Source: Brachynemurus nebulosus
Taxonomy: Eukaryota > Arthropoda > Insecta > Neuroptera > Myrmeleontidae
Assembly (NCBI GenBank): GCA_035578155.1
Contig: JAPWDM010000008.1
Location: forward strand, 25,878,598-25,942,597
Reading direction: 5' to 3'
DNA length: 64,000 bases
This document shows positions 1-11,399 of this stretch, one piece after another; the first letter of the stretch is position 1, and each line of letters opens with the position of its first letter. A program made the position numbers and the translations under genes. The notes beneath the pieces are model-generated. The model worked only from the letters and a program-made list of their open reading frames with translations, had not been told where the DNA came from and did no database searches.

Positions 1-309
1 TTAAATCGATTTTTCACCAACTAAACTTTGATTAAATTGAATTCACCATTCTCTTCAACATGAAAAAACGAACAAATTCATGTACTTATAAGTGAAATTA
101 CTGCTGTCAGAACGATTTTACGACCAAAAATCCCGTGGGCTAAATATATACCGCGGTTTGTAGATTAACAGTTTGTAGAAAAAATAGGTTTGTCGTTCTA
201 GGGTTAATTTAGGTAATTTTTCTTTTACTTAATATAAACAAAACATTCTTAGCTCTTATGAAATAAATATTATAATAGGTGGTAAAGTGGGAGTAACGGT
301 CGAGTCTCA

Positions 310-1530
310 AACTGGGGAAGCGGAAATATTGACAGCGAAAATATTAAGAATTTGCACTGTATTGATGAAAAACCTGTTTTCGATGATAGTGTAATACGTA
401 ATGAAATACATGCTTACAATCCATATGTCAACTCCTTCAATTATGGCGACGAAATTCGAATAGCAATTCATCAACAGGACATTAATGTCCTACCGTCAGA
501 AAGCGACATTCATAATGAAGCATAAGTAGTTCTAAAAGAGGATAAAACTAAAGCAACTGAAGGAAAAGATTGTGATCTCGGTAGAAATTTTGGTGTTAGT
601 CTTTTTGATGAAATTCGATATGAACTAAATGCCGCAGAATTAGATAAATGTAGGAACCCTGTTATCAGTACGACTCTTAAAAATCTTTAGCTATTGCTGA
701 ATGGACTGAAGATGAACAACTTCAAATAGTAGATTGGAATTGTAGTTATCAAACATCTATGTCACTAAAAATGATTTTTGGATTTTGTGAAGATTATAAA
801 AAAATTATGATAAATTCAAGACAAACTTCTTTTAATTTGTTCAAGAGATGACACAAATAGCGTCATTAAAAAAGAAGGTGGGAGAGATGATAAATTATAA
901 AATTCCAAAAATCCAGTGGAGAGTTCGTCATATTTCAGTTTCTGATAAAGAAAAATTACATTTAATGAAAATTATTAATACAAAATAATAAGATGATCAC
1001 AGTCCCTTACCGTTGTTGGGAACTTCATGAATATTCGTCGTTACCAAAAGCAACAGATCATTCATAGACTGCAAAGACATCAAGCCAACTGGAAAAACTC
1101 AGATTTGTAATATTAGCTGAGGTAAGGTAAACATGTCGCTACAGGTGCCAGTGTCATATTCGACCACTGCAAACTTATTAAATCAAAGCTGTTTTTAAAT
1201 TCCGAAGTATATCCTTGCGATGGCATATCAACGAACTTTGACGGGTAAAATATGCTCAACTTTATGACATATATACAAATTTTTAAAGTGCACATTATCA
1301 GCGGCGATCTGAACCAATGCTAAATTACAATGAGTTTCGTACAAAATCACCTATTCTAGTTTTTGATGCTAGTCGTCAAAATGATTAATTAAAAATGGGA
1401 CCAGTCGATTTAAGCTTGGAATTCTCATTTAAAGAAGTACCAAAGGAAAAAACCACCGCATACTGTCTCATAATTCATGAACGAATAGTTGAATATTCAA
1501 CGTTAACAAGCAATGTGAAAGTTCTAATTT
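310..1530 (+). pseudogene. Decayed mobile/virus-derived element protein
   Basis: A long stretch of broken coding sequence. In-frame pieces include DEIRIAIHQQDINVLPSES (from about 448), LFDEIRYELNAAELDKCRN (from about 601), KIPKIQWRVRHISVSDKEKL (from about 900) and a C-terminal piece reading TTAYCLIIHERIVEYSTL (from about 1453). They occur in one order on the plus strand, separated by stop codons and frameshifts, so this is one former ORF of about 400 residues. I recognise the pieces as a protein family repeated many times in insect and other invertebrate genomes. I believe it belongs to large DNA transposons or integrated virus-like elements, possibly as a capsid-like protein, but I cannot assign it firmly. 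It is no longer translatable. Confidence 0.6.
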
Positions 1531-2099
1531 TAATTGTGTAGCAAGACTTTTTAATCTACTGTGTACATTGTTTTTGAGGACTTTTTAATCATTAGTAACA
1601 TTCTGTATAATATCTAACGTATATAAATTTGATGAAATTGACACAAACATGTATTTCTTGTATACTTAATTAACAACTAATAAAAAATTTTCAAAAGGTT
1701 ATTGTCGTTTTTTTTAAACTTTCCATTCTCCCAGCAATACTCTGTGTGTGATAACTAAAAATATGTGCAAAATTTTACGAAAGTATACAACTTCTAACGA
1801 TGCTTCGACAACTTACCGCTCTAGTCCAGATAATAAATAAGACACCCGCAAATATACGATATTGTACACACGTACGACGGTTCAAATCCATCGAAAATAA
1901 AAAAAATTTATTTACACTCACAAAAATTCTGAACTGGCCGACTTACAAAACTAAGACAATATCTGACCCAATTGCAAAAATAGGTCACTGAAAGTAAGGC
2001 AGCCCCAAGGTCAATCACACGGGATCATGACCTGTGTTCGAATCGGTGTTTACCTACTACTTTGGTGAGAAATTTCCTGTTGTATTGTGTGTGAATTTG

Positions 2100-3345
2100 T
2101 TAAGTGACACTAAATTTTTTTGAAATTTTACATTTAATATTAAAATCCCCATACGATTGGGAAATTTTACCATATAAATACAAGCAAGCAAATTCTTTCA
2201 TTACACAAAACGTAAATTATATGTACTGGATGGACGGTGTTGTGGAATACGCAATTGAGATTAATTTCATTAAAGATGAACTAGAAGACGATCTTGGTGT
2301 TGGAGAAGCTATAATTACAAAGGGAGCAGAAAAATGTAAATGGTTAAAGGAACTCTTTGGATGGCAAGCAATAAATATTGACATGTTTTGTGTGAATAAT
2401 TAGACACTAATGGAGAAAGTCAAGACATCTTTTCATCCCGGTTAATGAGGAAATACTGTTAACGTGGAAAATCAAGGTTTAAATTTATAAGAAGATTCAC
2501 TAAATGTAATTTTTGATATTGATCAGTTTTTGCAAAACGGTGATCAATTATTGTTAAAAGAAAATATTGCAGGACCATCTGGTTTAAATAGTACAAAATC
2601 ATCTGTTTTAAATATTCGTCGTCGTTGATATTCAAGCGACTCCTCGTCTAGTTCTAATTCCTTTGATGTTGATGAGTATGTTAACAACTTAATTAAGAAA
2701 AGTAAACGAAGAAGGCAATTAAACGTCGTTATGAAGAAGCGAACGGTAATATATTAATTACATTTTGATTATTATTTAAAATTACTAATTTTTGTGTGTT
2801 TTTTGTTTAGCTTCAATCAATCAGCGAATACCAACCTCGGACAATTGGAATATTCATACAGTGAATAGTAAAGTAATAGACTTAACAAATTTTTTTAAAA
2901 GAAAAAATTTTATTATTTCTAGGTTTATCAACTTTTTCGCTTTTGGAAAAAAACTGAAAATGTACAAAATATTGAAGAAAAAAATCACCAGAAAATTCAA
3001 ATATTCAGCCAGCAAATAACATCAATGTAGTAGTAATTCAAATAATAACTAATAATATCAATGTTTTTCTTGCATTAGATTTATTTTAACTTTTAAAATA
3101 AAAAATTATCTTTTCCAGATTTATGAAGTTTGCAAGATTCCAAAAGTAAACGCCAAATATTAAAACTGGGGAGGAGGGTGAAGAACCACAATCCGGGTGT
3201 TCATACACAAATACTACAAGTGAAAATGAATCATCTACACTCACCGAACATTCTCCTACTGATAATCTTCAATAGAACAACTTTCATAAAATTTTTAAGA
3301 GTCGTATATGCATCAGAAGAATTGAAAATAATACAGAAATAAAAA
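2100..3345 (+). pseudogene. Decayed mobile-element coding relic with possible intron
   Basis: A 99-codon open stretch (2104-2403; no clear ATG fits the context) ends in a Lys/Cys/Trp segment, TKGAEKCKWLKELFGW. Then comes a Ser-rich piece (2520-2750: SSDSSSSSNSFDVDEYVNN followed by KKSKRRRQ) broken by a stop. A plausible donor (about 2748, ACG|GTAATA) and acceptor (about 2811, TTTGTTTAG) separate this from another open piece (2812-3019). The order and composition suggest one former multi-exon gene carried by a repeat, probably related to the relic just upstream. No enzymatic motif is visible and no function is assigned. Confidence 0.4.
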
Positions 3346-4440
3346 ATTTAAGTGATTTTGTGCTCGCCTGCTTTAAATTAGTTGATTAAAAAAAGAGTTT
3401 TTAACAAGACATACTTAAAAAAAATTTAATATAATGTTATATCTTGAGTATAAAATAATCAGTCAGTCAGAAATAATTTCCATCATCACGTCTGGCTAGT
3501 ATCAATGGACGCAACTGCAAAAACACGTACTAATTATTCATTATCAAATCAAAAACCTCTTTCTGAAGATTTTGATTTAATTTTAACTCAGTAAACTTAT
3601 ATTTTACTTAAACTTACGTTAATATTTATACTAGATTTAAAAGAAGATACTGTCGACAAAAAACGTTATTTTGTTGATGCTTGATGGAAACTTCATTCAA
3701 TTTGTGACAAATTTCAACGAAATTAAAAAAAAGTGATGAGAGATTTCAACGTTATTAAAAAAGATAGTGGTGATAAGTATGATTTATTATTTGAAGTTTT
3801 AGAGTAAGAGAAAATTTATTTACTAAATAAAAATACTGAAGTTAAATTGAAACCATTAAAAATGAAAACATAAAATAATTTTGTAATCTTTGGGAAGTGC
3901 TCAAAAAAATAAATAAATAAATAAAAATAGTAATAAAAATAACGTAAAATTTACTTGAGGAAGTCAAATCCCAGTACAAAGAGTTGTCATGCAAATGGAT
4001 TAGTTCTAGCACATCATTTATAAAGGCGTTAAAAATATTCTAAAGTTTAAAAATATGAAACATATACTTCAAGTGCCTGTGTTAAGAGCTTGATTTAATT
4101 TAACTCAGAAAACTTCTACATTATTTAAACCTATATTAGTTATTATGTCAGATTTTATATAAGATATTGCCGACTTTATTGCCAAAATAAAGTCACTGAG
4201 AAACAAAAATAGTGGAAAAATATTTTGTAAAAATTATATAAATGCCCGCGTCTAATTAATTATAAGATAGTGGAAAACAAAGTGAACCTTAAAGTTAATA
4301 CTTAAAATTAAATTTTTAAATGGCTGCTATTATTGATTTGCAAGGGTTCCGAAAAATGCGCGGGGAATTTATTGCCAAAGAAGTGGCAGTATTGTTATAA
4401 AAAGTAATATGAAATATTATGTATTTTATTTTATTTTATT
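3346..4440. other. AT-rich stretch, no feature recognised
   Basis: Very AT-rich sequence with short broken reading frames. It may be further decay of the upstream mobile element. Two loosely similar segments (about 3570-3660 and 4085-4170) share a phrase near TTTAACTCAG followed by AAACTT, which hints at an old internal duplication. Confidence 0.4.
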
Positions 4441-4860
4441 TTTTTTTGCCTAATGGAAAATTAAACATTTAATATAATATCTAATTACAAGTGAGTGAGA
4501 CAAAATGACAAAATTCTCTATTTGTCCCTATTCGTAATTAATACGCACAAAACACATTCAAGAAAGAGTGAACATCACACACTAAAGCCAACGCACTCTA
4601 ATAAGACGTAAACATCATTAATAATAATTAATTACCTTAAACCATGAAATAATTCATGCAACGTAGCAAAACTATAAATTGCAGGACTATAAATGTACTT
4701 ATGAATAACAAGTTGAACTCTAAAAATTCCTTTAATTTCATTTTTACAGTAGGAATAGAATCACATTTAATTAATATTTTTACAAGTATAAATGGACTCA
4801 ACTTTATTCACTGACACGCAACCATCTTCTCCGAGCTATTTGAATACTTTCACTATACAA
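4440..4860 (+). repeat. Direct repeat family D, copy 1
   Basis: Starts near CCTAATGGAAAATTAAA and ends near GACACGCAACCATCTTCTCC. The same text, diverged, recurs at 5718 and in part at 6290. Shared landmarks are TTCTCTATTTGTCCCTATTC, AATTAATACGCACAA and AATAATTCATGCAACG. No ORF or clear terminal inverted repeat is seen; it is probably a non-autonomous element. Confidence 0.7.
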
Positions 4861-5717
4861 TATTGAAAATAAAATACGTATGGTAAAATGTGTGCTCGAA
4901 CCAGCATTTTCTTACTGCTCATACACTTCAAGAAAAAGAAGCGTCAAGTAAATACACTATAAAAACTAAAAATTAGTTTAAAATTTACTTATATATGTAT
5001 TTACTTACAATAATTTGTCAATAATAGTTTTACGAGAACTTGGTCAGTTGTTTCTGGATATTGCAAATTCCAGAGATTTTCCAAGTAAAGTAATAGATTT
5101 ATTTACTAACATATTATAAAGTATTAATATATATTTTTCTAGGGGCGACTCACTTTTATACTCTGGATTGATAATTCCCCTGGGGACCCCAGCACTCTAC
5201 AATTCCTGGGGCAATTTGGTGTACACGAAATTTATCTTCAAGTCCACGAAGGTGAGCTCGTTAGTATATACATTGTTACTGATCCGAGTCATTGATACAA
5301 TGTAAGTGAAATATAATTATTTATTAAAATATTTGTTACTAATCTTTTTTCAAATCTTATTTTCAGTTCAGATCAAAGAGTCAAAAAATAAAATAAAATC
5401 AACCATAAGAACCAATTGCAAAATACAAAATAGAAAAAGGGAATTTCCGCGATAAAGGTGGAGAGTAAATAAAATAAAGTAGAAAAAATATTTCAGAAAC
5501 TTGAAAGTATGTCATAATATAACCTCAAAATTTTTGAACACAATTTTAAGTATGCTTGAAAGTGCTAACCATGTCCCAAGCTTGAAGAAACCTAAATATA
5601 AAAACTTAGAAGAGTTTAAAAAAAAGGTACTTGGTGGAGGTACGCATCACATTTTAATTACAGGGTCTGCTAATTTTTGGATTTCAATTTACTGAACTTG
5701 TTTAACTTGAACATTCC

Positions 5718-6225
5718 ACCTAATGGAAAATTAAAGTTTTAAGACAAAATTCTCTTTTTGTCCCTATTCATAATTAATACGCACAACACATATTCAAGAA
5801 AGAGCAAACATTATACCCTAAAACCAACACACACTAACAAGGCGCGAACATCATTAATAATTAACTGCTTTCAATCATAAAATAATTCATGCAATGTAGT
5901 AAAAGTATAATTTGCATGAATATAAATGTGCTTATGAGTAACAGATTGAACTCAATTAAAATTAAAATTCCTTTAATTTTATTTTTACAATAGGAATAGA
6001 ATGACACTTAATTAATCCTAGAATATTTTTACAAGTGTAAAAAACCAAATTCTAGTTACTGACACGCAACCATCTTCGAGCTAAATCAAAATAATTTTAA
6101 AGCCCCACAAAGTTTTGAATCTAAAAAATCATCAGAACCAAAATTAAAAATTGAAAATTGTGACTGAATCGCAATTATCTGACATTCTTGATGGCAATTG
6201 TTGTAAATCTTACAAATTATAATTA
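5718..6225 (+). repeat. Direct repeat family D, copy 2
   Basis: Second copy of the repeat at 4440, in the same orientation. It extends past the shared CACGCAACCATCTTC landmark into about 150 bases (AAATCAAAATAATTTTAAAG onward, to GTGACTGAATCGCAATTATC) that recur in copy 3. Confidence 0.7.
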
Positions 6226-6289
6226 TTTATTTATTTATTTATTTATTTAATTTATTTATTTATTATTTTTTTTGAGTTACATAAAATGT

Positions 6290-6650
6290 AACTGTCAATC
6301 ATATAAAAACCTTAAAAAATCATTCATGCAACGAAGTAAAAATATAAATTGCACAAACATAAATGTGCTTATGAATAACAGGTTGAACTCAAAAAATCCC
6401 TTTATTTTAATTCCGTCTTAATAATATTAAATAACAATTTTTAGAAGTTGAGAAAACCAAATTTTATAGTGGCTGACACGCAACCATCTTCTCCGAGCTA
6501 AATCAAAATAATTTTAAAACACCACAAAGTTTTGAATCTAAAAAATCATCAAGATCAAGAATCAAAATTAAAAATTGAAATTTGTGACTGAATCGCAATT
6601 ATCTGACACTTTTGGTGGTAATTGTTGTAAATCTTGCAAACTGTAATTTT
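6290..6650 (+). repeat. Direct repeat family D, copy 3 (5'-truncated)
   Basis: Lacks the first half of the unit but keeps AATCATTCATGCAACGAAG, GACACGCAACCATCTTCTCC and the tail GTGACTGAATCGCAATTATC. It closely matches copy 2 over the distal part. An (ATTT)n-rich tract at 6220-6262 separates copies 2 and 3. Confidence 0.7.
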
Positions 6651-6659
6651 TAAATTTAT

Positions 6660-8190
6660 TTTTCTTAAGTTAAATAAAATATAAATATATCCTCGCAGTG
6701 TCATAACTCTAGTGGTAACAATATCAACAGAAACAAGCTGATATTCCAACAATAAAAGACGTGCTAACAATTAACGATTAAAACTTTAAGTAAAGAACTT
6801 TCGTCAAATTTTTTAAACGAAGAAACGGTAGGTTATTTTTTATGAAACTATTTGAGCTCACAAATCATTATTAATTTAGAAAATGTTAGAGATTAGATTG
6901 AATTTTCTAAAATTTTCGAGAAAAAATAGACAAAACTACCAAAGACAAAATAATCAATGCAACTGGAAAAATTAATGAAGAAACTGCAGAGGCTTAATTA
7001 ACTAATTTTTAAATCAAAAAAATGATAGTAATGAAGTAAGTAATGTAGTAATGTAATGAAGAAAGAGATTCACTAGCCAATGATCTATTAATAATATCGC
7101 GACAGAATGTCCTGACACTACTAAAGTTTTGGTATCACTGATTCAGCAAAATTATTTTCAATTACAATGTTATTCGAATTGTTATATTTATGCGTAATTC
7201 TGCAAAGCCATAGATTGAAACTAATAATAAAGGAAGACACATCAAAGCATTTCGACGAAAAGTTACTATTAAAAGTAACAACTGGATCACTGATTTTCGC
7301 ATTTGAGTTACATCACACTAATTCTTTTCATCCAACACTTTTGAAATTGTTCTTAATTTCTTCTTTTCCAGTAAATATCATATATGAAGTGTATTTTTTT
7401 TTCTTCAATGTCTACCTCACTTTCATGGGTTGAAGTACAAGTCGCAAGATTAATCTACTAACGATTACTTCAGTGCGAATAAAACAACAAACGCTATCAC
7501 TAATTTAAAAGACGAGGTTTGTTTATGACTGGACGTGACTGAATTTTTGACGTTGCCACCATTTTAACCAATAATTCATCTAATGATGACATAAGATCAG
7601 CGTTAAATAACAGATTACTCTTCATAATTAACTGAGAAATTTCAATCGATGGAATGAATATATTCATTGTGTGTGATATTCCAGAACATATTCAACCAAA
7701 ATAGATTAATAGATCGGCTTATTTGGAATCGATTGTATTCGTCAAAGATAATGATACACATAGATCGGCCATTCATATCCTCACCAACTGAAATCAAAAA
7801 AAAAAAAGATCATTTAGTAAAACAATAATATATTGCTTTTTTTTTAAACAATAGTATATTGTACAATAAGTGGGCAAAGCGACTTATTTCTCACGAATAC
7901 GAGTTTTTTCTGCGCGAACCCGCAGGGCAAATACAACAATTCATATGAGTAAGAAATATGCTTTTCCCACGTATTTTACACTATATTTTACTACGAGCAC
8001 ATTTTTTTTCGTAAAATTTACATAAATATTGATTTAAATAAGTAGTAAAAATTTTTTAAATTTATAATGTCAGTTGTAGGATGTTCAAATTTTTGACAAA
8101 GCATACTTTGAAACTATGGAAACAATAATAAATAATCAACGTGCATATGTATATTTTTAGAATTATATATACAGATTATATATTAAATCA
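6660..8190. other. AT-rich stretch, no gene recognised
   Basis: Short chance reading frames only; the longest (88 codons, 7167-7433) has no family resemblance I can see. A reverse-complementary pair near 7830-7860 (TATTGC and GTATATTG around a T tract) is weak. Confidence 0.4.
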
Positions 8191-8192
8191 AC

Positions 8193-8276
8193 GAAATAGC
8201 CTACTTTTTTATTATATTAAGCCGTGAGATATTATTTCGCACGCTATTCTCGCACGTTGTGGGCAACTGTTAATTA
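8193..8276 (+). repeat. Left copy of an ~80-bp repeat flanking a family A element
   Basis: Contains AAGCCGTGAGATATTATTTC then GCACGCTATTCTCGCACG and GGGCAACTGTTAATTA. Nearly the same sequence in the same orientation follows the family A element at 11312-11395. It is much longer than a normal target-site duplication. Confidence 0.75.
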
Positions 8277-11200
8277 GTCGAATTTTTCAACTGAAAAAAT
8301 TAGACTTATACAGCCTATACAATAAGAACGGGAAGAGGCGAGAGTAGGGGCGCTATAGGTTTTCAGACCCGTAGAACACGATTATGAAGAAAAAAAATAG
8401 AAGCCCTCCTATGGAAGGCAAGGGCTGAAATTTGGTAAGTGAGGCTCATTTTTTGGCTAGATCTAACACGTCCACAGCTTCCCAGAATTAACGTAGAGGG
8501 GTGAAATTTGGTGTGTTGATAAAGTTCGTACCTAGCATAGAACACTAGAAGCCAACTAATATCAACGAAGTGTAGCTTGCTTGGAGCTCTTTGTAGGCCT
8601 GTCACAGCTTTAGTCATGTAGTCAGTCGCTGTCCGTCACCGAACGCACAGTGCATTGTATTACATTGTTAGACATTGTTAGTTGAACAGCACACATTTCT
8701 CTCTCTGGTAATACGTGTGTTGTAGTAGTGTTTGTAAATACGCACACAGACGCAACCATTAAACCAATACCACTGCAAACAGTGTGTATCTAGACCAACA
8801 GAGTGGGGAAATTTTACGTCACCCACTGGCGACAAATGGAACAGTGTAATTTGGTTACTAGTATGGTCCCTTGGTACCTAGGTTGTGCTTTTTGGAGGTT
8901 TTAATATTTTACCCCCACCCCCACCATTTTTAAGCTACAATTTCATGCTTTTTCGGCGTTTTCGAAGTTTGTACCACTCGCACAGGTCACCCACATAAAC
9001 CTAGAGGGCTGAAATTTTGTATTCGGATTTAGTTAGTATCAAGGGGGTGCCTTTGGGTGCCTGTGTATACGTTAAGTTAATAGCCAGCCTCTGCTTTTTG
9101 AAGGTTTCAACTTTTAACCCTTACCCCCACGATTTTTACGCCAATATTTCCTTGATTTTTTTGCTTATTTTCTACTCTGACAAGTAAAGGGCCCGAGGCC
9201 GGACCTATCGATTTTGATGAAACTTAGATATGTTGTAGAACACTAAAAAATAAGCGACACGTATTTTTTTCTATCGGCGGAAAAACGGTTTGAAGGGGGT
9301 GAAATCGCCCTCCAAAAATTGGGGTAAAAATTTAATTTTTTAAATATCTCGAAATTGGCGATATTGCTCTTTTTTAAAGAGCTATCTATTGATATTAAAT
9401 TGGTTCAAATTACATCAACAGGGGTGGTTGGGGGTTAAAATTTTGGGGTTGATTTTGCAAAAAGGGGATGAAAATTAAACAATATAAAAATTCTGTTTAC
9501 AGATTTGAAATCTATGTCAGAAAATCTAATTGACCTGTTTTTCCTCAATGTCCTAATATTAAGTCTAGGGGTAGTTAACTAGGAGGTGACTGTGTCGAAT
9601 AGTCATACTACTTGGGTAGTTCAAGAAGTTCTTCTTGATGGAGAATAGTTTAAGACATTTAGAATAACGTAGAAATGAAATTTTCGATTTCAAAATTCAG
9701 TTTGAGCAACATTGGAGAGGAGGTGAGTCACCCTCTTAAATTACATATTAGTTAACATACACTCATTTAACACATTGGCAGTGGGTAATAATGTCGCAAT
9801 AAGTGGTTCTGAAGTTGGACTATCGTATGTAAGGTTTTTATTAGGTTTCCACTCATTTTCAAAATACCGTTATTTTCGGTATCGATAACTTTCGATAACG
9901 AAAACTATAACATCCATTAAAAAACAAACCTTATGAAAACCTTACATACGACAGTCCAACTTCAGAACCACTTATTGTGGCATTATTACCCACTGTCAGT
10001 GTGTTAATATTAAAAATGAGTGTATGTTAACTAATATGTAATTTAAGAGGGTGACTCACCCCCTCTCCAATGTTGCTCAAACTGAATTTTAAAATCGAGA
10101 ATTTCATTTCTACGTTATTCTAAATGTCTTAAACTATTTTCCATGACGAAAAACTTCTTAAACTACCCAAGTAGTACGACTATTCGACACAATCACCCCC
10201 TAGTTAACTACCCCTAGACTTAATATTAGGACATTGAGCAAAAACAGGTCAATTAGATTTTTTGACGTAGATTTCAAATCTATAAACAAAATTCTTATAT
10301 TGTTTAATTTTCACCCCCTTTTTGCAAAATTAACCCCTAAATTTTAACCCCCAGCCACCCCAGCCACCCAGCCACACAATTTGAACAAATTGCATACCAA
10401 TAAATAGCTCTTTAAAAAAGAGCAATATCGCCAATTTAAACTTTTGCTCTATCTCTTACCCTTTTCGAGATATTTAAAAAATTAAATTTTTACCCCAATT
10501 TTTGGAGGGCGATTTCACCCCTTCAAACCGTTTTTCCGCTGATAAAGAAAAATACGTGTCGCTTATTTTTTAGTGTTCTACAACATATCTAAGTTTCATC
10601 AAAATCGATAGGTCCGGCCTCGGGACGTTTACTTGTGAGTAAACCTAGAAGGCTGAAATTTTGTATCTGAATTCAGTTAATATCGAGGGTGTGCCCTTTA
10701 TGGATTCCACATTACCTTGCCTCCCGCTTTTCCCATTTTTACATTGGTATTCTATAGCGTTGTTATATGTGGTTAAATTTGATTTATTTTCATAAAAAAT
10801 ACAGTTGGCATAATTTTAAAGAAACAAATGAATGAATTAACTACTATTATTTATCACAAATGCAATACATATATTATGTAAGTAATTTAAAAAATGTTAT
10901 TGATGTAATTTTTTATTTTATTTATAAAATAGAAATTTTGGATTTTTTTGGAAAGAAAAAATATCTTCATAAAGGCCTTCCAGTTTACTATTGAAGGTCC
11001 TTTTTTAATATTTAAAAATAAAACGCAAAGGCGATTGGCGGATAAGCATGGGTAGGAATGCCCTAGTACGAATTGTGTTGGCTTTTTTCCTGCTAACTGC
11101 TATCGGCACAAAATTGAAATTTACTGAGATTCAGCCCTTAAAAACCTAAAAACTTTTTTTAAAGCCCCGATCAGCCGGACACTCATCATCAGTTTTGAAA

Positions 11201-11325
11201 CCACCAAAATGACAAATCGCTTGTAGACTTTCAATCACATTTCACTTACAGACATTCAATACCGAAGATGAAGGGAAAAAGTCGACTTCCGTGATGGGGT
11301 CCCGCTGCTCACGGCGTTTTTTTTT
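8277..11325 (+). mobile_element. Family A repeat element, interrupted copy
   Basis: The left end starts TTAGTCGAATTTTTCAACTG and the right end finishes GCTGCTCACGGCG. Both ends recur at 29.6-32.9 kb, which defines the family. The body holds degenerate internal repeats marked by CTAGAGGGCTGAAATTTTGT (for example 9002) and by Thr/Pro-neutral text such as TTTAACCCTTACCCCCACG. No transposase ORF is present, so it is non-autonomous. A palindromic element interrupts it at 9181-10635. Confidence 0.7.
9181..10635. mobile_element. Foldback element inside family A copy
   Basis: A 1,455-bp palindrome. The left arm, about 9181-9838, reads CAAGTAAAGGGCCCGAGGCC outward-in. The right arm, about 9932-10635, is its reverse complement ending in ACTTG, with a loop of about 90 bases. 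TGA occurs immediately on both sides (9178-9180 and 10636-10638), consistent with a 3-bp TSD. The arms differ by scattered substitutions and small indels (for example an insertion near 10440-10460 and repeats near 10350), so they are not an exact copy. No ORF is present and the superfamily is unknown. Confidence 0.75.
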
Positions 11326-11395
11326 ATTATGTTAAGCCGTGGTAAATTATTTCGCACGCTATTCTCGCACGGTATGGGCAATTGTTAATTTTTAC
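11312..11395 (+). repeat. Right copy of the ~80-bp flanking repeat
   Basis: Reads AAGCCGTGGTAAATTATTTC then GCACGCTATTCTCGCACG and GGGCAATTGTTAATT, matching 8193-8276 in direct orientation. Confidence 0.75.
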
Positions 11396-11399
11396 ATAT

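Noticed and set aside
2030..2060. GTTCGAATC-like text considered as a tRNA T-loop
   Set aside because: No matching acceptor stem, D-arm or anticodon arm could be laid out around it.
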